A stretch of 64,000 nucleotides of DNA from Planomicrobium sp. CPCC 101079 (GTDB taxonomy: Bacteria; Bacillota; Bacilli; Bacillales_A; Planococcaceae): contig NZ_VOHC01000003.1 of NCBI RefSeq assembly GCF_007859275.1, positions 1-64,000 of the forward strand, read 5' to 3'. Below the pieces are notes generated by a model. That model was not told the origin of the DNA. It was given only the letters and a program-made list of their open reading frames with translations, and did no database searches. This document shows, piece by piece, positions 1 through 9,075 of the stretch (the stretch's first letter is position 1; each line of letters starts with the position of its first letter). Both the position numbers and the translations under genes were made by a program.

Positions 1-62
1 GAGCCGGTTTCCTGGTTCGGATTCGACGATCCACGCGTCCGCACGACTTCCCTTCACTTCTA

Positions 63-106
63 CAAAAAAAGAGTAGCACAAACCATGGCCATGGTTTGTG
101 CTACTC
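63..106 (-). terminator. Rho-independent terminator for the minus-strand amidohydrolase/DUF3100 genes
   Basis: Positions 71-106 are a perfect 36-base palindrome (arms GAGTAGCACAAACCATGG and its complement). On the minus strand it is followed by a T-run, which is the A-run at 64-70 on the plus strand. It lies about 120 bases past the end of the last minus-strand gene. The stretch 107-225 holds no gene; it contains a GC-rich piece near 120-150 (TTTCCGCGGGCACGGCTTC) that looks like a fragment of an intergenic repeat. Confidence 0.7.
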
Positions 107-225
107 ATGTTAGTATGTTTCCGCGGGCACGGCTTCAGCCGCTCCATTTGCGACTTTTGCAGGTTCTTATAGGCTTGTGCCGCCGGACCATTTTCATGGT
201 TTAGATTATGGAGCATTGATTTAGA

Positions 226-678
226 TCAAATGATGCCTTGCATGCGAAGTACCACTTCAGCAACCACTGCAGAGCCGAGGAAAGTACCAAGCAAAACGAA
301 CATGCCGACCACAATCGTTTTCCACCCGAGCTGCACAAAATCAAACCAAGAACGGCCGATCGATATGCCGGCATAAGCTAAAATCGGAGTGGCGATTGCC
401 AAAAGATTGACTTGTGCAGTCCAAGCGACAATTTGTTCTGAACCCGGTACGCCGGGAAGCGTCAAAATCAGCCCAAGAATACCGATATAGGCAATGCTCG
501 GAATTTGAAAAGGCAAAAGCTTGTGGATAACCAAACCTGCCAAACTTATCCCAATGAGAACGGCCAACCCGGGGAGGGCATCGAGCGGCAAGACATCATA
601 ACCAACCCAATTCCCGACGAGCATGATCATACCGATAAGGATAAAAACAAGTATCCATTCTTTAAGACTTTTTAACAT
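226..678 (-). CDS. Small integral membrane protein, partner of DUF3100 protein
   Basis: A 150-residue, strongly hydrophobic protein with about five predicted membrane segments. I chose the ATG at 678 because GGGAG lies just upstream on the minus strand; a longer reading frame back to 723 exists but has no comparable ribosome site. It overlaps the end of the DUF3100 gene by 17 bases, so the two are probably translationally coupled. The same-strand order amidohydrolase, DUF3100, small membrane protein suggests a two-part transporter or channel for the substrate or product of the amidohydrolase. That role is inference; I recognise no catalytic motif. Confidence 0.8.
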   Translation of the reverse strand: MLKSLKEWILVFILIGMIMLVGNWVGYDVLPLDALPGLAVLIGISLAGLVIHKLLPFQIPSIAYIGILGLILTLPGVPGSEQIVAWTAQVNLLAIATPILAYAGISIGRSWFDFVQLGWKTIVVGMFVLLGTFLGSAVVAEVVLRMQGII

Positions 679-1480
679 AACCGACGCTCCCTTTGGCTGC
701 TTTTCTATTGGACATAATTTCATAAAGTTTGACGGTCAACGGCAAACCGACAAAAATGCTCATGTATAATCCGGTGACAGATGAAATGAGGTTGCTGACG
801 CCGGAAAAAGCGGTGAGCTGTTCACTCATGTCAGGAAAGGCGGCAACGAGTGGGCCGAGCGCCGCCGCTGCCATACTGCCGCTGCCGACGCCTGTTGCCA
901 TGGCAAATGAAATCGGATGAAGCGGAGTGACAGTCGCAAGGAAACCGGAAATCAGCCCAATGAAAATTGAACCAAAAACTGTGCCGAAAATATACATCGC
1001 CATGACGCCGCGGCCTTCTGGCGAAGATAAACCGTATTTGTCGGTGATTAACGCTAGATTTGCTTCCCGTCCGATAGAGTGCGTCATGCCGATGCTTTCG
1101 CGTTTAATGCCCAATAAGACGGCGATTGGCAAGGCCAAAAAAATCGTCCCTAAATTGCCGAGTTCTTGAAGCAAGAGAGCGGGGCCAGCCTCAATAATTT
1201 GTGAAATTGCCGGACCTGCCTGTACGCCGAATTTGGCAATCAACACAGACACCGACAAAAAGACAAGTGGCTCTGCGTTGATGGACTGCTTTTCTTTGAT
1301 GAACGGCGTGAAAAAAAGAGCGAGCCCGATAATAACAGCGTAGAGCATAGGCAATAATAGAATAACACCTGGCCCTAAAGGAATTGAATGCACCCCGATG
1401 GATTCTGTTAAAACAACAATAGCCAGTACTGCCAAATGAAGGCGCCAGTCTTTCCATAATTTTTGAGTTTGTTCAGCCAC
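662..1480 (-). CDS. DUF3100-type integral membrane protein
   Basis: A 272-residue membrane protein with roughly eight hydrophobic segments and a Gly/Ser/Ala-rich stretch (GVGSGSMAAAALGPLVA) near residues 196-212. The start is GTG at 1480, preceded by AAGGGGGT on the minus strand. I recognise the family as DUF3100, which has no experimentally fixed function that I know of. It sits between an M20 amidohydrolase upstream and a second small membrane protein downstream, all on one strand with short gaps, so a transport role linked to the peptidase-like enzyme is the simplest reading. Confidence 0.8.
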   Translation of the reverse strand: MAEQTQKLWKDWRLHLAVLAIVVLTESIGVHSIPLGPGVILLLPMLYAVIIGLALFFTPFIKEKQSINAEPLVFLSVSVLIAKFGVQAGPAISQIIEAGPALLLQELGNLGTIFLALPIAVLLGIKRESIGMTHSIGREANLALITDKYGLSSPEGRGVMAMYIFGTVFGSIFIGLISGFLATVTPLHPISFAMATGVGSGSMAAAALGPLVAAFPDMSEQLTAFSGVSNLISSVTGLYMSIFVGLPLTVKLYEIMSNRKAAKGSVGYVKKS

Positions 1481-1516
1481 TATTCATCTACCCCCTTATA
1501 CTTGGATTTCCGTCTA

Positions 1517-2719
1517 TTACAATGTGGCATTCTCTGGTGTTTTTTCTGCCGTTTTCATATAGCTTAAAGCTGCAGAACCAAGCACTTTCGCAGCGATTAA
1601 AAGAGCGCGTTCGTCGATATCGAATTTCGGGTGATGGTGTGGAAAAGCCTCTTCCGCTTCTGGATTTTTTGCGCCAGTGAAGAAAAACGTTCCTTTTACA
1701 TTTTGCAGGTAATAGGAGAAATCTTCTCCGCCCATGATCGGCTCGGTTTCTTTGACCGCTTCAACGCCTGGCACGGCCTTGGCAAGAGCTGCCACAAATT
1801 CCGTCTCTTCTTTATGGTTCACCGTTGTCGGATAACCGCGCATATACGTGTATTCATAGCTTGCGCCTGAAGCGTAGCACGTTCCTTCAACGATGCGCTC
1901 AATCTCTTTCTCGATAAACGATCGGACTTCCTCTTTGAAGGTCCGGACTGTTCCAGTCATTTGAGCAGTATCCGCGATGACGTTATATGGGTTTTTCGCT
2001 TCAAAATTACAGATCGACACAACGGCCGATTCAAGCGGGTCGACCCGGCGGCTGACGATTTGCTGAAGATTGCCGATCAGCTGTCCGCCTATGACGATGC
2101 TGTCTTTTGTCTCATGGGGACTGGCGCCGTGACCGCCTTTCCCTAAGATTTTGATGTCAAATCGGTCGGGAGCTGCTTGCAGCGGTCCAGAACGGTAACC
2201 GATTTCCCCGAGCGGCATCTGCGCCTGCAAATGCGTCCCGAAAATCACATCGACGCCATCCAGACAGCCATCCTCAATCATCGAAATTGCACCGCCCGGC
2301 GGCAATTCTTCCGCGTGCTGATGGAGAAATAAAACCGTTCCTTCAATGTCGGATTTCATGCCATTCAAAACTTTTGCAAGCCCAAGCAAAGTAGCCGTGT
2401 GGCCGTCGTGGCCGCATGCATGCATCACGCCATCATTTTGCGATTTAAACGGAACATCAGTCTGCTCCTGAATTGGCAGCGCGTCAAAATCGGCTCGGAG
2501 CGCTACAGTTGGCCCTGGCTTATCGCCTCTTAAATAGGCAAGAACACCTTGGCCGCCAACATTGGTCCGTACTTCATGCCCCAGTTTCCTATGGAAATCA
2601 GCAATATATTTTGCAGTATGTACTTCTTGAAAAGATAATTCTGGATGTTGATGGAGATAGCGCCGAATTTCAACAATTTCCTTGTACAGATTGTCCAGTT
2701 CGTTAAATAATTGATTCAT
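1517..2719 (-). CDS. M20-family amidohydrolase (N-acyl-amino acid / aminoacylase type)
   Basis: A 400-residue cytoplasmic metal-dependent amidohydrolase of the M20D group (HipO/AmhX/IAA-amino-acid hydrolase relatives), normal length for the family. Visible signature parts: RADFDALP at 75-82, HACGHDGH at 100-107, HAEE at 135-138, and GGEDFSYY near the C-terminus, which together supply the metal ligands and the general-base Glu. It would hydrolyse an N-acylated amino acid or small amide; the exact substrate cannot be read from sequence. It is the first gene of a three-gene minus-strand set with two membrane proteins. Confidence 0.9.
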   Translation of the reverse strand: MNQLFNELDNLYKEIVEIRRYLHQHPELSFQEVHTAKYIADFHRKLGHEVRTNVGGQGVLAYLRGDKPGPTVALRADFDALPIQEQTDVPFKSQNDGVMHACGHDGHTATLLGLAKVLNGMKSDIEGTVLFLHQHAEELPPGGAISMIEDGCLDGVDVIFGTHLQAQMPLGEIGYRSGPLQAAPDRFDIKILGKGGHGASPHETKDSIVIGGQLIGNLQQIVSRRVDPLESAVVSICNFEAKNPYNVIADTAQMTGTVRTFKEEVRSFIEKEIERIVEGTCYASGASYEYTYMRGYPTTVNHKEETEFVAALAKAVPGVEAVKETEPIMGGEDFSYYLQNVKGTFFFTGAKNPEAEEAFPHHHPKFDIDERALLIAAKVLGSAALSYMKTAEKTPENATL

Positions 2720-3077
2720 TGTTTTCCACTCCTTTAGCTTTTCGAAGTAATTTTATTTTTCACGTTAGCATTAATATTTTGAAATGTACATGGTTTATTA
2801 ACAATTAGGAATATCGATTTATTTGTGGAAAGAAAAAAGAGTCGAAAAAGCTAAGTTATTAGTTGAAGCTTCTTGTTTATAGAATCCTTAACGACATGAA
2901 ATTCTTAAATAGTAGCTAGAGAAGATGAAGAGAAGAAAAACCGAAGATAAGTTTAAAGAAAATTCAGAAAAAGGGTAGATAATAATCTCAATCATGATAC
3001 TATAAAAAATATTAATTATTTAACAAATGGGACGTAAAAGTGATAAATATACATGTTGCCCAGAAAGGAGGCAATAA
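2720..3077. other. Divergent intergenic region, AT-rich
   Basis: This 358-base gap separates the minus-strand amidohydrolase from the plus-strand adaptor gene and must hold both promoters. It is very AT-rich. I see no gene, no clear terminator and, notably, none of the TTCAT direct repeats found before the second adaptor cassette. AGAAAGGAGG just before 3078 is the ribosome site of the adaptor gene. Confidence 0.5.
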
Positions 3078-3947
3078 ATGATTGCCCGGTCAAACAAGAA
3101 GAAGAAAAAAAAGAAGTGGTTGTTTTGGGGCATAATCGGAATTTTCATTAGCGCTGTTGCCACAGCTGCATTTTTTATGCCAAGAGGAACTGGAGCTTAT
3201 CAAGAAGAAGTCGCTGAAACAAAGGACATTATAACGTATTATAATTTTTCTGGAACAATTGACAGTAAAAACAGGCGTTCTATTATGAGTGAAAAACCGC
3301 TGCAGATTTGTGAGATCAAGGTGGAACAAGGAGACCAGATCAACAGTGGTGACGTGGTAATAATAACGGAGACGGGTGAGGAAATAAAGGCGCCGGTGAA
3401 CGGCGAAGTGTCGCAAATTTTAATTAAGGAAAATAGTCAAGTGATGGCGGGCGCTGAACTGGTGAAACTGGTAGACTACGCAAACTTAACAACGAAAGTA
3501 AAAGTGGATGAATTCAGCCTGAAATTTTTAAAAATTGACCAAGAAGTGGGTGTTGGCATCAATGCACTCGGCAAAGAACTGACAGGAACCATTTCTGATA
3601 TTTCCAGGGAAGCAATAAATGAAAACGGTGTTTCTTATTTTATCGCCACCATCGACCTTGAAAAAGATGGAAACTTGCGGATAGGGATGACCACCGAAGC
3701 TAATATTGTCAAAGAAAAAGCGATAGCAGCGACCACTCTGCCGATGGAAGTGATTCTTTTTGACGATGAGAAACAACCGTATGTGTTGCTGCCATCAAAG
3801 GAAGGAGAGCCTATAAAACAACCCATTACGACCGGCATCAATGACGGCATGGTTGTAGAAGTGAAAACAGGCCTTTCAGCCGGTGAGAACGTCATGCATG
3901 CAACTGAAGAGGAAGGACTGTTGGAGCAGCTTTTGTGGAGGAGATGA
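3078..3947 (+). CDS. Membrane-anchored periplasmic-adaptor-like (HlyD/MacA) subunit, cassette 1
   Basis: A 289-residue adaptor protein: a very Lys-rich start, one membrane segment at about residues 14-34, then a lipoyl-like/barrel-sandwich region (EIKVEQGDQINSGDV) and beta-barrel regions. Proteins of this type link an ABC permease to the extracytoplasmic side (MacA/YknX relatives). The ribosome site AAGGAGG is ideally placed. It is followed at once by the matching ATPase and permease genes. It is clearly paralogous to the protein at 9138-10010, with similar N-terminus, PKGTGAF/PRGTGAY turn and C-terminal half. The substrate is unknown; export of an antimicrobial peptide or envelope damage signal is a reasonable guess. 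Confidence 0.85.
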   Translation: MIARSNKKKKKKKWLFWGIIGIFISAVATAAFFMPRGTGAYQEEVAETKDIITYYNFSGTIDSKNRRSIMSEKPLQICEIKVEQGDQINSGDVVIITETGEEIKAPVNGEVSQILIKENSQVMAGAELVKLVDYANLTTKVKVDEFSLKFLKIDQEVGVGINALGKELTGTISDISREAINENGVSYFIATIDLEKDGNLRIGMTTEANIVKEKAIAATTLPMEVILFDDEKQPYVLLPSKEGEPIKQPITTGINDGMVVEVKTGLSAGENVMHATEEEGLLEQLLWRR

Positions 3948-3952
3948 GGATC

Positions 3953-4642
3953 TTGGCTGAGCAAATTTTAAAAATGACCGGCATCAGCAAATCTTATTTC
4001 TTGGGTGAAGATGAGCAAGTGGTTCTTAATCATATCAACCTAACCATAAACAAAGGAGATTTTGCAGCAATTCTTGGCCCATCGGGTTCTGGAAAATCAA
4101 CGTTGATGAATATGATTGGCTGTCTTGATACACCAACGCACGGCGAATACAAATTATCACAGCAGAAAGTGCAAGAATTGGATGAAAAACAATTGGCCGA
4201 TATCCGCAACAGGGAAATCGGTTTTGTTTTTCAGCAATTTCATTTGCTCCCCCGATTAAGTGCAAGGCATAATGTAGAACTTCCGCTCATCTATGCGGGC
4301 ATCCGCGAAAAAGAACGAAAACAGCGGGCAATGGAAATGTTGGTTAGAGTCGGACTTGATGAAAAGATGGAGCATCGGCCCAACCAGCTGTCGGGCGGCC
4401 AGCAGCAGCGTGTGGCTATTGCAAGAGCGTTGGTGACCGAACCTACGATTTTGCTTGCCGACGAGCCGACGGGCGCACTTGATCAAAAGACAGGACAGCA
4501 AATCATGGAGCTCTTCCATCAATTAAATCAGGAGGGGAAATCGATTATCATGATTACGCACGATCCCGAAATTGCAAAAAATGCGGGACGGGTTTTTCAC
4601 ATTTTGGATGGCCAGCTTCAAGAGGAGGAAGCCGGATGCTGA
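3953..4642 (+). CDS. ABC transporter ATP-binding protein (MacB/LolD type), cassette 1
   Basis: A 229-residue ATPase with Walker [10 protein letters not shown], signature [15 protein letters not shown] and Walker [13 protein letters not shown], typical of the LolD/MacB/YknY group. I set the start at TTG 3953: GGAGG at 3937-3941 is well spaced, and from there the N-terminus aligns with its paralogue at 10010. A GTG at 3935 and an ATG at 3944 are possible but poorly spaced from a ribosome site. It overlaps the permease gene by 7 bases. Confidence 0.9.
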   Translation: MAEQILKMTGISKSYFLGEDEQVVLNHINLTINKGDFAAILGPSGSGKSTLMNMIGCLDTPTHGEYKLSQQKVQELDEKQLADIRNREIGFVFQQFHLLPRLSARHNVELPLIYAGIREKERKQRAMEMLVRVGLDEKMEHRPNQLSGGQQQRVAIARALVTEPTILLADEPTGALDQKTGQQIMELFHQLNQEGKSIIMITHDPEIAKNAGRVFHILDGQLQEEEAGC

Positions 4643-5808
4643 AAGAAGATTTGAAAATGAGCTGGATGAATGTCATTCACAACAAGATGCGTTCGACTTT
4701 AACGATTCTCGGCATTATCATCGGAGTCGGCTCAATCATAGCGCTGATTACCATTGTCAAAGGAGTTACCAGCGACATGACCAGTGATTTCGCAACTTTC
4801 AAAGCGGATCGAATCATCGTATCAACTTTAGGAACGCCATTAAAAAAAGGCCTGATCCATCAGGATATTGAAAGCCTAGCTGAAATCGACAATGTAGCCG
4901 GAGTATCACCGACCGTCACGGGATTTGCTTCAATTGCTGCAGCAGGGGCAGTCAAAGAAGAAGTAAGCGTAATCGGGAGAAACGATATCTATTTTTCAAA
5001 AAACGAAGATGTGATTGAAATCGGAAGAGGGATCAATCCGTTAGACATTCAAAGTGAAAACAAAGTAAGTTTGATCGGTTCTTCGATTGCCCAAGAAATG
5101 TTTTATGGCAAAGACCCCATCGGGGAAAACATTTTGATCGGCGGTATAAACTTCACCATTATTGGAACACTCCAACAATCACATGCCTTCTCGTCAAGTT
5201 CTATAAATGAGGCAGTCATCGTGCCATATACGACATCGATGCAGCTGCTTGGAACCAGTTATATCATGGCAGCAGATGTATATATGGAAGATACCAAAGA
5301 GTCGGAAAAAACGACACACGCCATTGAAGCTGCACTTAATGAAGCGTTTAAAAATCAAGAAGAAGGGTTTTCAATCAGGAATACCCAGGAAATGCTATCG
5401 ACCATCAATGGGATGATTACGACACTTTCTTTGCTTCTTGTAGGCATTTCTTCCATTTCTTTAATAGTAGGCGGAATTGGCATTATGAATATGATGCTTG
5501 TTTCGGTGACAGAAAGGACGGCAGAAATTGGGCTGCGTAAAGCACTTGGAGCTGAACCAAAGCGGATCCAGCAGCAATTTCTTATGGAAGCGGTATTTTT
5601 ATCACTGATTGGCGGAAGCGTCGGTGTAGCAACCGGCATCTTGGCAGCCTTTGCGATCTGTTCTTTTATGGGAACCAGTTACTTGCTGTCTTCCTCAACC
5701 GTCTTTTTGGCTCTTGGATTTTCATCCGCAATCGGAATCATATTCGGATACGCACCTGCCAGAAAAGCGTCGAAGCTGAACCCGATTGATGCTTTGAGAA
5801 ATGTCTAA
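4636..5808 (+). CDS. ABC transporter permease (MacB/FtsX type), cassette 1
   Basis: A 390-residue permease with one N-terminal membrane segment (about residues 20-42), a large extracytoplasmic MacB core domain, and three C-terminal membrane segments from about residue 260, ending APARKASKLNPIDALRNV, the classic MacB/YknZ C-terminal motif. The ATG at 4636 follows GAGGAGG and overlaps the ATPase stop. With the adaptor and ATPase it completes a three-part mechanotransmission-type ABC system. It is a close paralogue of 10693-11865. Confidence 0.9.
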   Translation: MLKEDLKMSWMNVIHNKMRSTLTILGIIIGVGSIIALITIVKGVTSDMTSDFATFKADRIIVSTLGTPLKKGLIHQDIESLAEIDNVAGVSPTVTGFASIAAAGAVKEEVSVIGRNDIYFSKNEDVIEIGRGINPLDIQSENKVSLIGSSIAQEMFYGKDPIGENILIGGINFTIIGTLQQSHAFSSSSINEAVIVPYTTSMQLLGTSYIMAADVYMEDTKESEKTTHAIEAALNEAFKNQEEGFSIRNTQEMLSTINGMITTLSLLLVGISSISLIVGGIGIMNMMLVSVTERTAEIGLRKALGAEPKRIQQQFLMEAVFLSLIGGSVGVATGILAAFAICSFMGTSYLLSSSTVFLALGFSSAIGIIFGYAPARKASKLNPIDALRNV

Positions 5809-6132
5809 GTGAATAATAATTAGTCGTGGTCTAGTATATGTGCACCGTATAGTAAAAGGTTGAAACAAGTCAGAGAAGCCATTCGTAATAAAGATTCAGT
5901 ACTTCTGTCAATATCACCTATATGTGATAAAACACAAGCGGAAAGTATGGATTTTATTCCCTTTTATTATTGAGGAAGTGGGTTATTGTAGACGCATTTA
6001 TGTTTTAGGCTTAAAAATACAACTCTTTAAAGAATCTGTAAAAAAGAATTTTGCATGATAATATAAAATTAATTGCAGGATGATTCAAAAGAAGGATTAT
6101 GTTACTTAACAAGGTCAAAGGAGGATTGGAAA
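5809..6132 (+). other. Intergenic region before the two-component genes
   Basis: No intact gene. From about 5850 one frame reads for about 38 residues (RLKQVREAIRNKDSVL...) before a stop, which may be coding debris, but I cannot name it. AATCTGTAAAAAAG and GATAATATAAAAT at 6040-6069 could carry a promoter for the response regulator. AAAGGAGG at 6117-6124 is the ribosome site of the regulator. Confidence 0.35.
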
Positions 6133-6813
6133 TTGGCAAAGATACTGGTGGTTGACGATGAAGCACATATTCGAGAGCTTATTCGGCTGTATCTTGTCGA
6201 TGAAGGATTTGAAGTCATCGAAAAAGCGAACGGAGAAGATGCATTGGCCTACGCAGAAAACCAATCGGTTGATTTGGCGATTATTGATATCATGATGCCA
6301 AAACTGGATGGCTGGGATTTGTGCAAGGAACTTCGTGAACTGGATGAAATGCCAATATTAATGGTTACGTCAAAAGGAGAAGCCCAGGATAAGATCAAAG
6401 GCTTTAAATTGGGAACTGATGATTATTTAGTGAAGCCATTCGATCCTGTAGAGTTGGTATTGAGAGTCAAAGCTTTGCTGAAACGTTATCGCATCGATGC
6501 ATCCAGCCTCATCAAACTCGGTTCTATAATGCTGGACCGCAGAACTTATCAAGTTATTTATAAGGACGGCAACCAAGTGACAATTCCAATGAAAGAATTT
6601 GAACTTCTTTATAAATTGGGAAGCTACACAAATCAATTGTTTACACGGGATCACCTTATTGAGCAAATCTGGGGCATGGATTATGAAGGAGATGAACGGA
6701 CAGTAGATGTTCATATCAAAAGGCTCCGTGAAAGGTTTGCCGAATTCGAATCAGATTTTAAAATAGTGACAATCCGGGGTCTCGGGTACCGCTTGGAGGT
6801 GTATCGAGATTAA
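6133..6813 (+). CDS. OmpR/PhoB-family response regulator
   Basis: A 226-residue two-domain regulator. The receiver domain shows the acidic pair in ILVVDDEAHI, the phospho-acceptor Asp in LAIIDIMMPKLDG, the switch residue in MVTSKG and the Lys in DDYLVKPF. The C-terminal winged helix (about 125-225) contains DERTVDVHIKRLRERF, the usual recognition helix region. I chose TTG at 6133 because AAAGGAGG lies 8 bases upstream; a longer frame from 6073 lacks a ribosome site and adds residues outside the family fold. It is immediately followed by its kinase. Likely DNA targets are the direct repeats at 8693, 9076 and 12484. Confidence 0.93.
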   Translation: MAKILVVDDEAHIRELIRLYLVDEGFEVIEKANGEDALAYAENQSVDLAIIDIMMPKLDGWDLCKELRELDEMPILMVTSKGEAQDKIKGFKLGTDDYLVKPFDPVELVLRVKALLKRYRIDASSLIKLGSIMLDRRTYQVIYKDGNQVTIPMKEFELLYKLGSYTNQLFTRDHLIEQIWGMDYEGDERTVDVHIKRLRERFAEFESDFKIVTIRGLGYRLEVYRD

Positions 6814-8155
6814 ATCGCTTTATACTCGCATTGTCGTTATTTTTGTCAGCATCGTCATGTTCAGTTTGGTTATAGCTTATATCGGCACTAACATGATGTA
6901 TCAAGGGCGGATTCATGAGGAAATAAGGAGTATTTTAATTGAAAATGGCGAAAAAGTAATAGAAATTTACCGAACTACCAATTCGGATAACGTTCGTTCT
7001 TATATGGACGCTTTTAACGGAACAGCGGGCACCCGGCTTCAACTTTATGATTCAGAAGGCACCCCGCTGCTTGAGGATGAAATGGATGTAAGCAAAAGCG
7101 ATGTTGATATGGTTCTTTCCGGTGAAATTTCGGATAATCTGCATGAAGAGGAGCATCTTTATCCGATTGTCGGAATTCCATTCCAAGAAAATGGCGAACA
7201 ATATGCTTTGTTCTTAACTGTTAAGCCGAATCCGGTTGAAGCGGAAATTATGAATTCGATTCATCTTATGTATGTCGTCATTTTATTTTTTGGCAGTTTG
7301 TTGATCATCATTGCAGCTCGCTATGTTGTGCATCCTCTAACCCAGCTGACAGATGCGACAAAAAAGATGGCCCATGGCAAATTTGACGTAGTCCTTCCAA
7401 CTAGGCGGAAAGATGAAATTGGCGTATTAAGCACCAGTTTTAATGATATGGCTCGGGAGCTTCGGCAATTCGATCAAATGCGCCAGGAATTCGTGGCCAA
7501 TGTTTCCCATGAAATTCAATCGCCGCTGACATCGATAGCCGGATTTTCCAAAGCATTAAAACAAAAGCAGATGAGTGAAGAAAGCCGAATCAGCTACTTG
7601 AATATTATCGAGCAGGAAAGCGACCGCTTGTCTCGACTAGGAAAAAATCTGCTTCGATTATCCCGTCTGCAGCATGCCCAGCACCAGCTGGATTTGGAGG
7701 TTTTTCAGTTGGATGAACAATTGCGCAATGTCATCATCAGCCTGGAACCTCAATGGGCTGCAAAAAACATTGCCATCGATATTCAACTAAAACCTGTCAC
7801 AATCGAAGCAGATGCCGACCAGCTCAAGCAAGTATGGACCAACTTGTTGAATAACAGCATCAAATTTACGCCTGTGCATGGGGAAATCAGCATTAAAGCT
7901 GAAGCCTCCAATGGTTTGATCACCGTTTCGCTTGCTGACAGCGGAATCGGAATACCTCCCGAAGAACGGCAAAATATTTTCAAGCCGTTCCATAAAGTGA
8001 GTCGGTCGCGCGATGCCTCCGTAAAAGGGAACGGCCTCGGTTTGTCCATTGTGAAGCAAATTGTCGATTTGCATCATGGAGACATCCGCGTTTCAGAGGG
8101 GCCAAAGGGAGGTGCGAAGTTCACGGTTATACTGCCGGGCCAATCGAATAAATGA
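6809..8155 (+). CDS. Sensor histidine kinase with HAMP domain
   Basis: Membrane-bound kinase partner of the adjacent regulator. Counting from the first ATG (6857, 432 residues): extracytoplasmic sensor about 20-135, second membrane segment about 137-157, HAMP about 157-210, phospho-acceptor His218 in NVSHEIQSP, and an ATPase domain with N-box (NLLNNSIKF), DSGIGIPPEE and GNGLGLSIV. The frame is open further upstream, giving SLYTRIVVIFVSIV, the missing half of membrane segment 1, but there is no ATG, GTG or TTG there. GGAGG at 6795-6799 is ideally spaced for ATT at 6809, overlapping the regulator stop (gATTAAa), so I give 6809 as start. The conservative start is 6857. Confidence 0.88.
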   Translation: MKSLYTRIVVIFVSIVMFSLVIAYIGTNMMYQGRIHEEIRSILIENGEKVIEIYRTTNSDNVRSYMDAFNGTAGTRLQLYDSEGTPLLEDEMDVSKSDVDMVLSGEISDNLHEEEHLYPIVGIPFQENGEQYALFLTVKPNPVEAEIMNSIHLMYVVILFFGSLLIIIAARYVVHPLTQLTDATKKMAHGKFDVVLPTRRKDEIGVLSTSFNDMARELRQFDQMRQEFVANVSHEIQSPLTSIAGFSKALKQKQMSEESRISYLNIIEQESDRLSRLGKNLLRLSRLQHAQHQLDLEVFQLDEQLRNVIISLEPQWAAKNIAIDIQLKPVTIEADADQLKQVWTNLLNNSIKFTPVHGEISIKAEASNGLITVSLADSGIGIPPEERQNIFKPFHKVSRSRDASVKGNGLGLSIVKQIVDLHHGDIRVSEGPKGGAKFTVILPGQSNK

Positions 8156-8650
8156 TAATAGAAAGTCAGATAGCTGGTGATTGCTACCCGGCTGTGATAA
8201 ATCTAAACTTTGGTCGTATCCATCTCAAATTCACCGTGCCAAGCGGACGCTTTCCACGGGCTCGCACCGAACGGACTCGGGTTTATCGCCTCGCCCGAGT
8301 GGATTTCGGCACTTAGTCGCTACGCTGCCCCGCTGGAATAACCGTGTGCTCCTGCTCCTGTTTCTGCTTCTGCTTCTGCATCGCTGCGCTGCTTCGAAGC
8401 ATGAAAGTTCGGTGCATCGCTGCGGCACTTCGTCGCAAACAAGTTGGCCGAACTCCCTTCGCCCAACTTGCTTGCCGCCAGGCACTCCGGATTCTTAAGC
8501 GTAAAACGTAATGCTGAGTAGCAGGCTTTTCTTTTGCTAGATTCATTTGACGAGGAGACTGAAACCAAATTCATAGAATGCGTAGTAGCGAGCCTGATTG
8601 ATTCGTATTCATTTCTATACAATTTCCCCTATACTTTACTTACAGTTCGA
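8156..8650. other. Non-coding GC-rich stretch with repeat-like character
   Basis: Several frames are open here on both strands but with skewed composition (Arg, Ser, Cys, Gln rich) and no ribosome sites, so I read none as genes. About 8235-8500 is much richer in GC than its surroundings and carries low-complexity CTGCTTCTG runs near 8350-8385 and pieces such as GCTTTCCACGGGCTCG. It resembles a decayed intergenic repeat of the kind common in Bacillales genomes. Confidence 0.4.
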
Positions 8651-8681
8651 GAGAAAGGAGTCCGCTCCTTTCTCTTTTTTT
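8651..8681 (+). terminator. Rho-independent terminator
   Basis: Arms GAGAAAGGAG (8651-8660) and CTCCTTTCTC (8665-8674) with a TCCG tetraloop, followed by seven T. It isolates the next promoter at 8693 from upstream transcription. Confidence 0.85.
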
Positions 8682-8692
8682 ATGTTTACTGA

Positions 8693-8724
8693 TTCATATT
8701 GAGTTCATACTTCACTTTTATAGT
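8693..8724 (+). promoter_or_regulatory. Direct-repeat response-regulator box with -10 element (site 1)
   Basis: TTCATATTGAGTTCATA carries TTCAT at 8693 and again at 8704, an 11-base period as expected for OmpR/PhoB-family tandem binding. TATAGT at 8719-8724 begins 15 bases after the start of the second repeat. The same layout occurs at 9076-9107 and 12484-12515. It precedes the small membrane protein gene at 8759. Confidence 0.65.
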
Positions 8725-8758
8725 GGGTTCCATAGAACTTAATTGAAGGGGATTAGCT

Positions 8759-8998
8759 ATGAAAGCTAGCCGAATTATTATTTTGCCGCTCATTCTTTCT
8801 GGGATTGTCGCTTTCGCCGGGGTGGAAATGCTGATGCGTAGGAGTTTGGCCGGCCTCGCGTTGGCCGCCATCATTTACGCTTTTTTCATCTTGTTTCAAG
8901 AACCAGCTCCTTCCGCTAAAAAAATACTCTTCGTTTCTATCGCGGCTGCCGTTTCTTTTCTGTTGCTTGTTCTTACTTGGATAAAGGTAGGGTGGTAG
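8759..8998 (+). CDS. Small membrane protein of unknown function
   Basis: A 79-residue protein with three hydrophobic segments (about 5-22, 27-46 and 55-77) and little else. AAGGGG upstream supports the ATG. It has its own promoter with the two-component direct repeat, so it is probably induced together with the downstream efflux cassette. I do not recognise a family. A role as an accessory or immunity-like membrane protein is only a guess. Confidence 0.7.
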   Translation: MKASRIIILPLILSGIVAFAGVEMLMRRSLAGLALAAIIYAFFILFQEPAPSAKKILFVSIAAAVSFLLLVLTWIKVGW

Positions 8999-9075
8999 TT
9001 AGCAGGAATTCAAAGTTTTCACAAATGGATGGCTTTAAAAATTATTATTCTTTAGTTGTATATATTTTTTGTTAG

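Noticed and set aside
1-62. Possible coding piece at the window edge
   Set aside because: Only 62 bases before a terminator; no frame can be judged.
729-1169. Plus-strand open frames opposite the DUF3100 gene
   Set aside because: They are antisense shadows of a strongly hydrophobic coding region and lack ribosome sites.
8181-8622. Several overlapping open frames on both strands
   Set aside because: Composition is driven by GC-rich low-complexity sequence, no ribosome sites, and the frames are mutual shadows.
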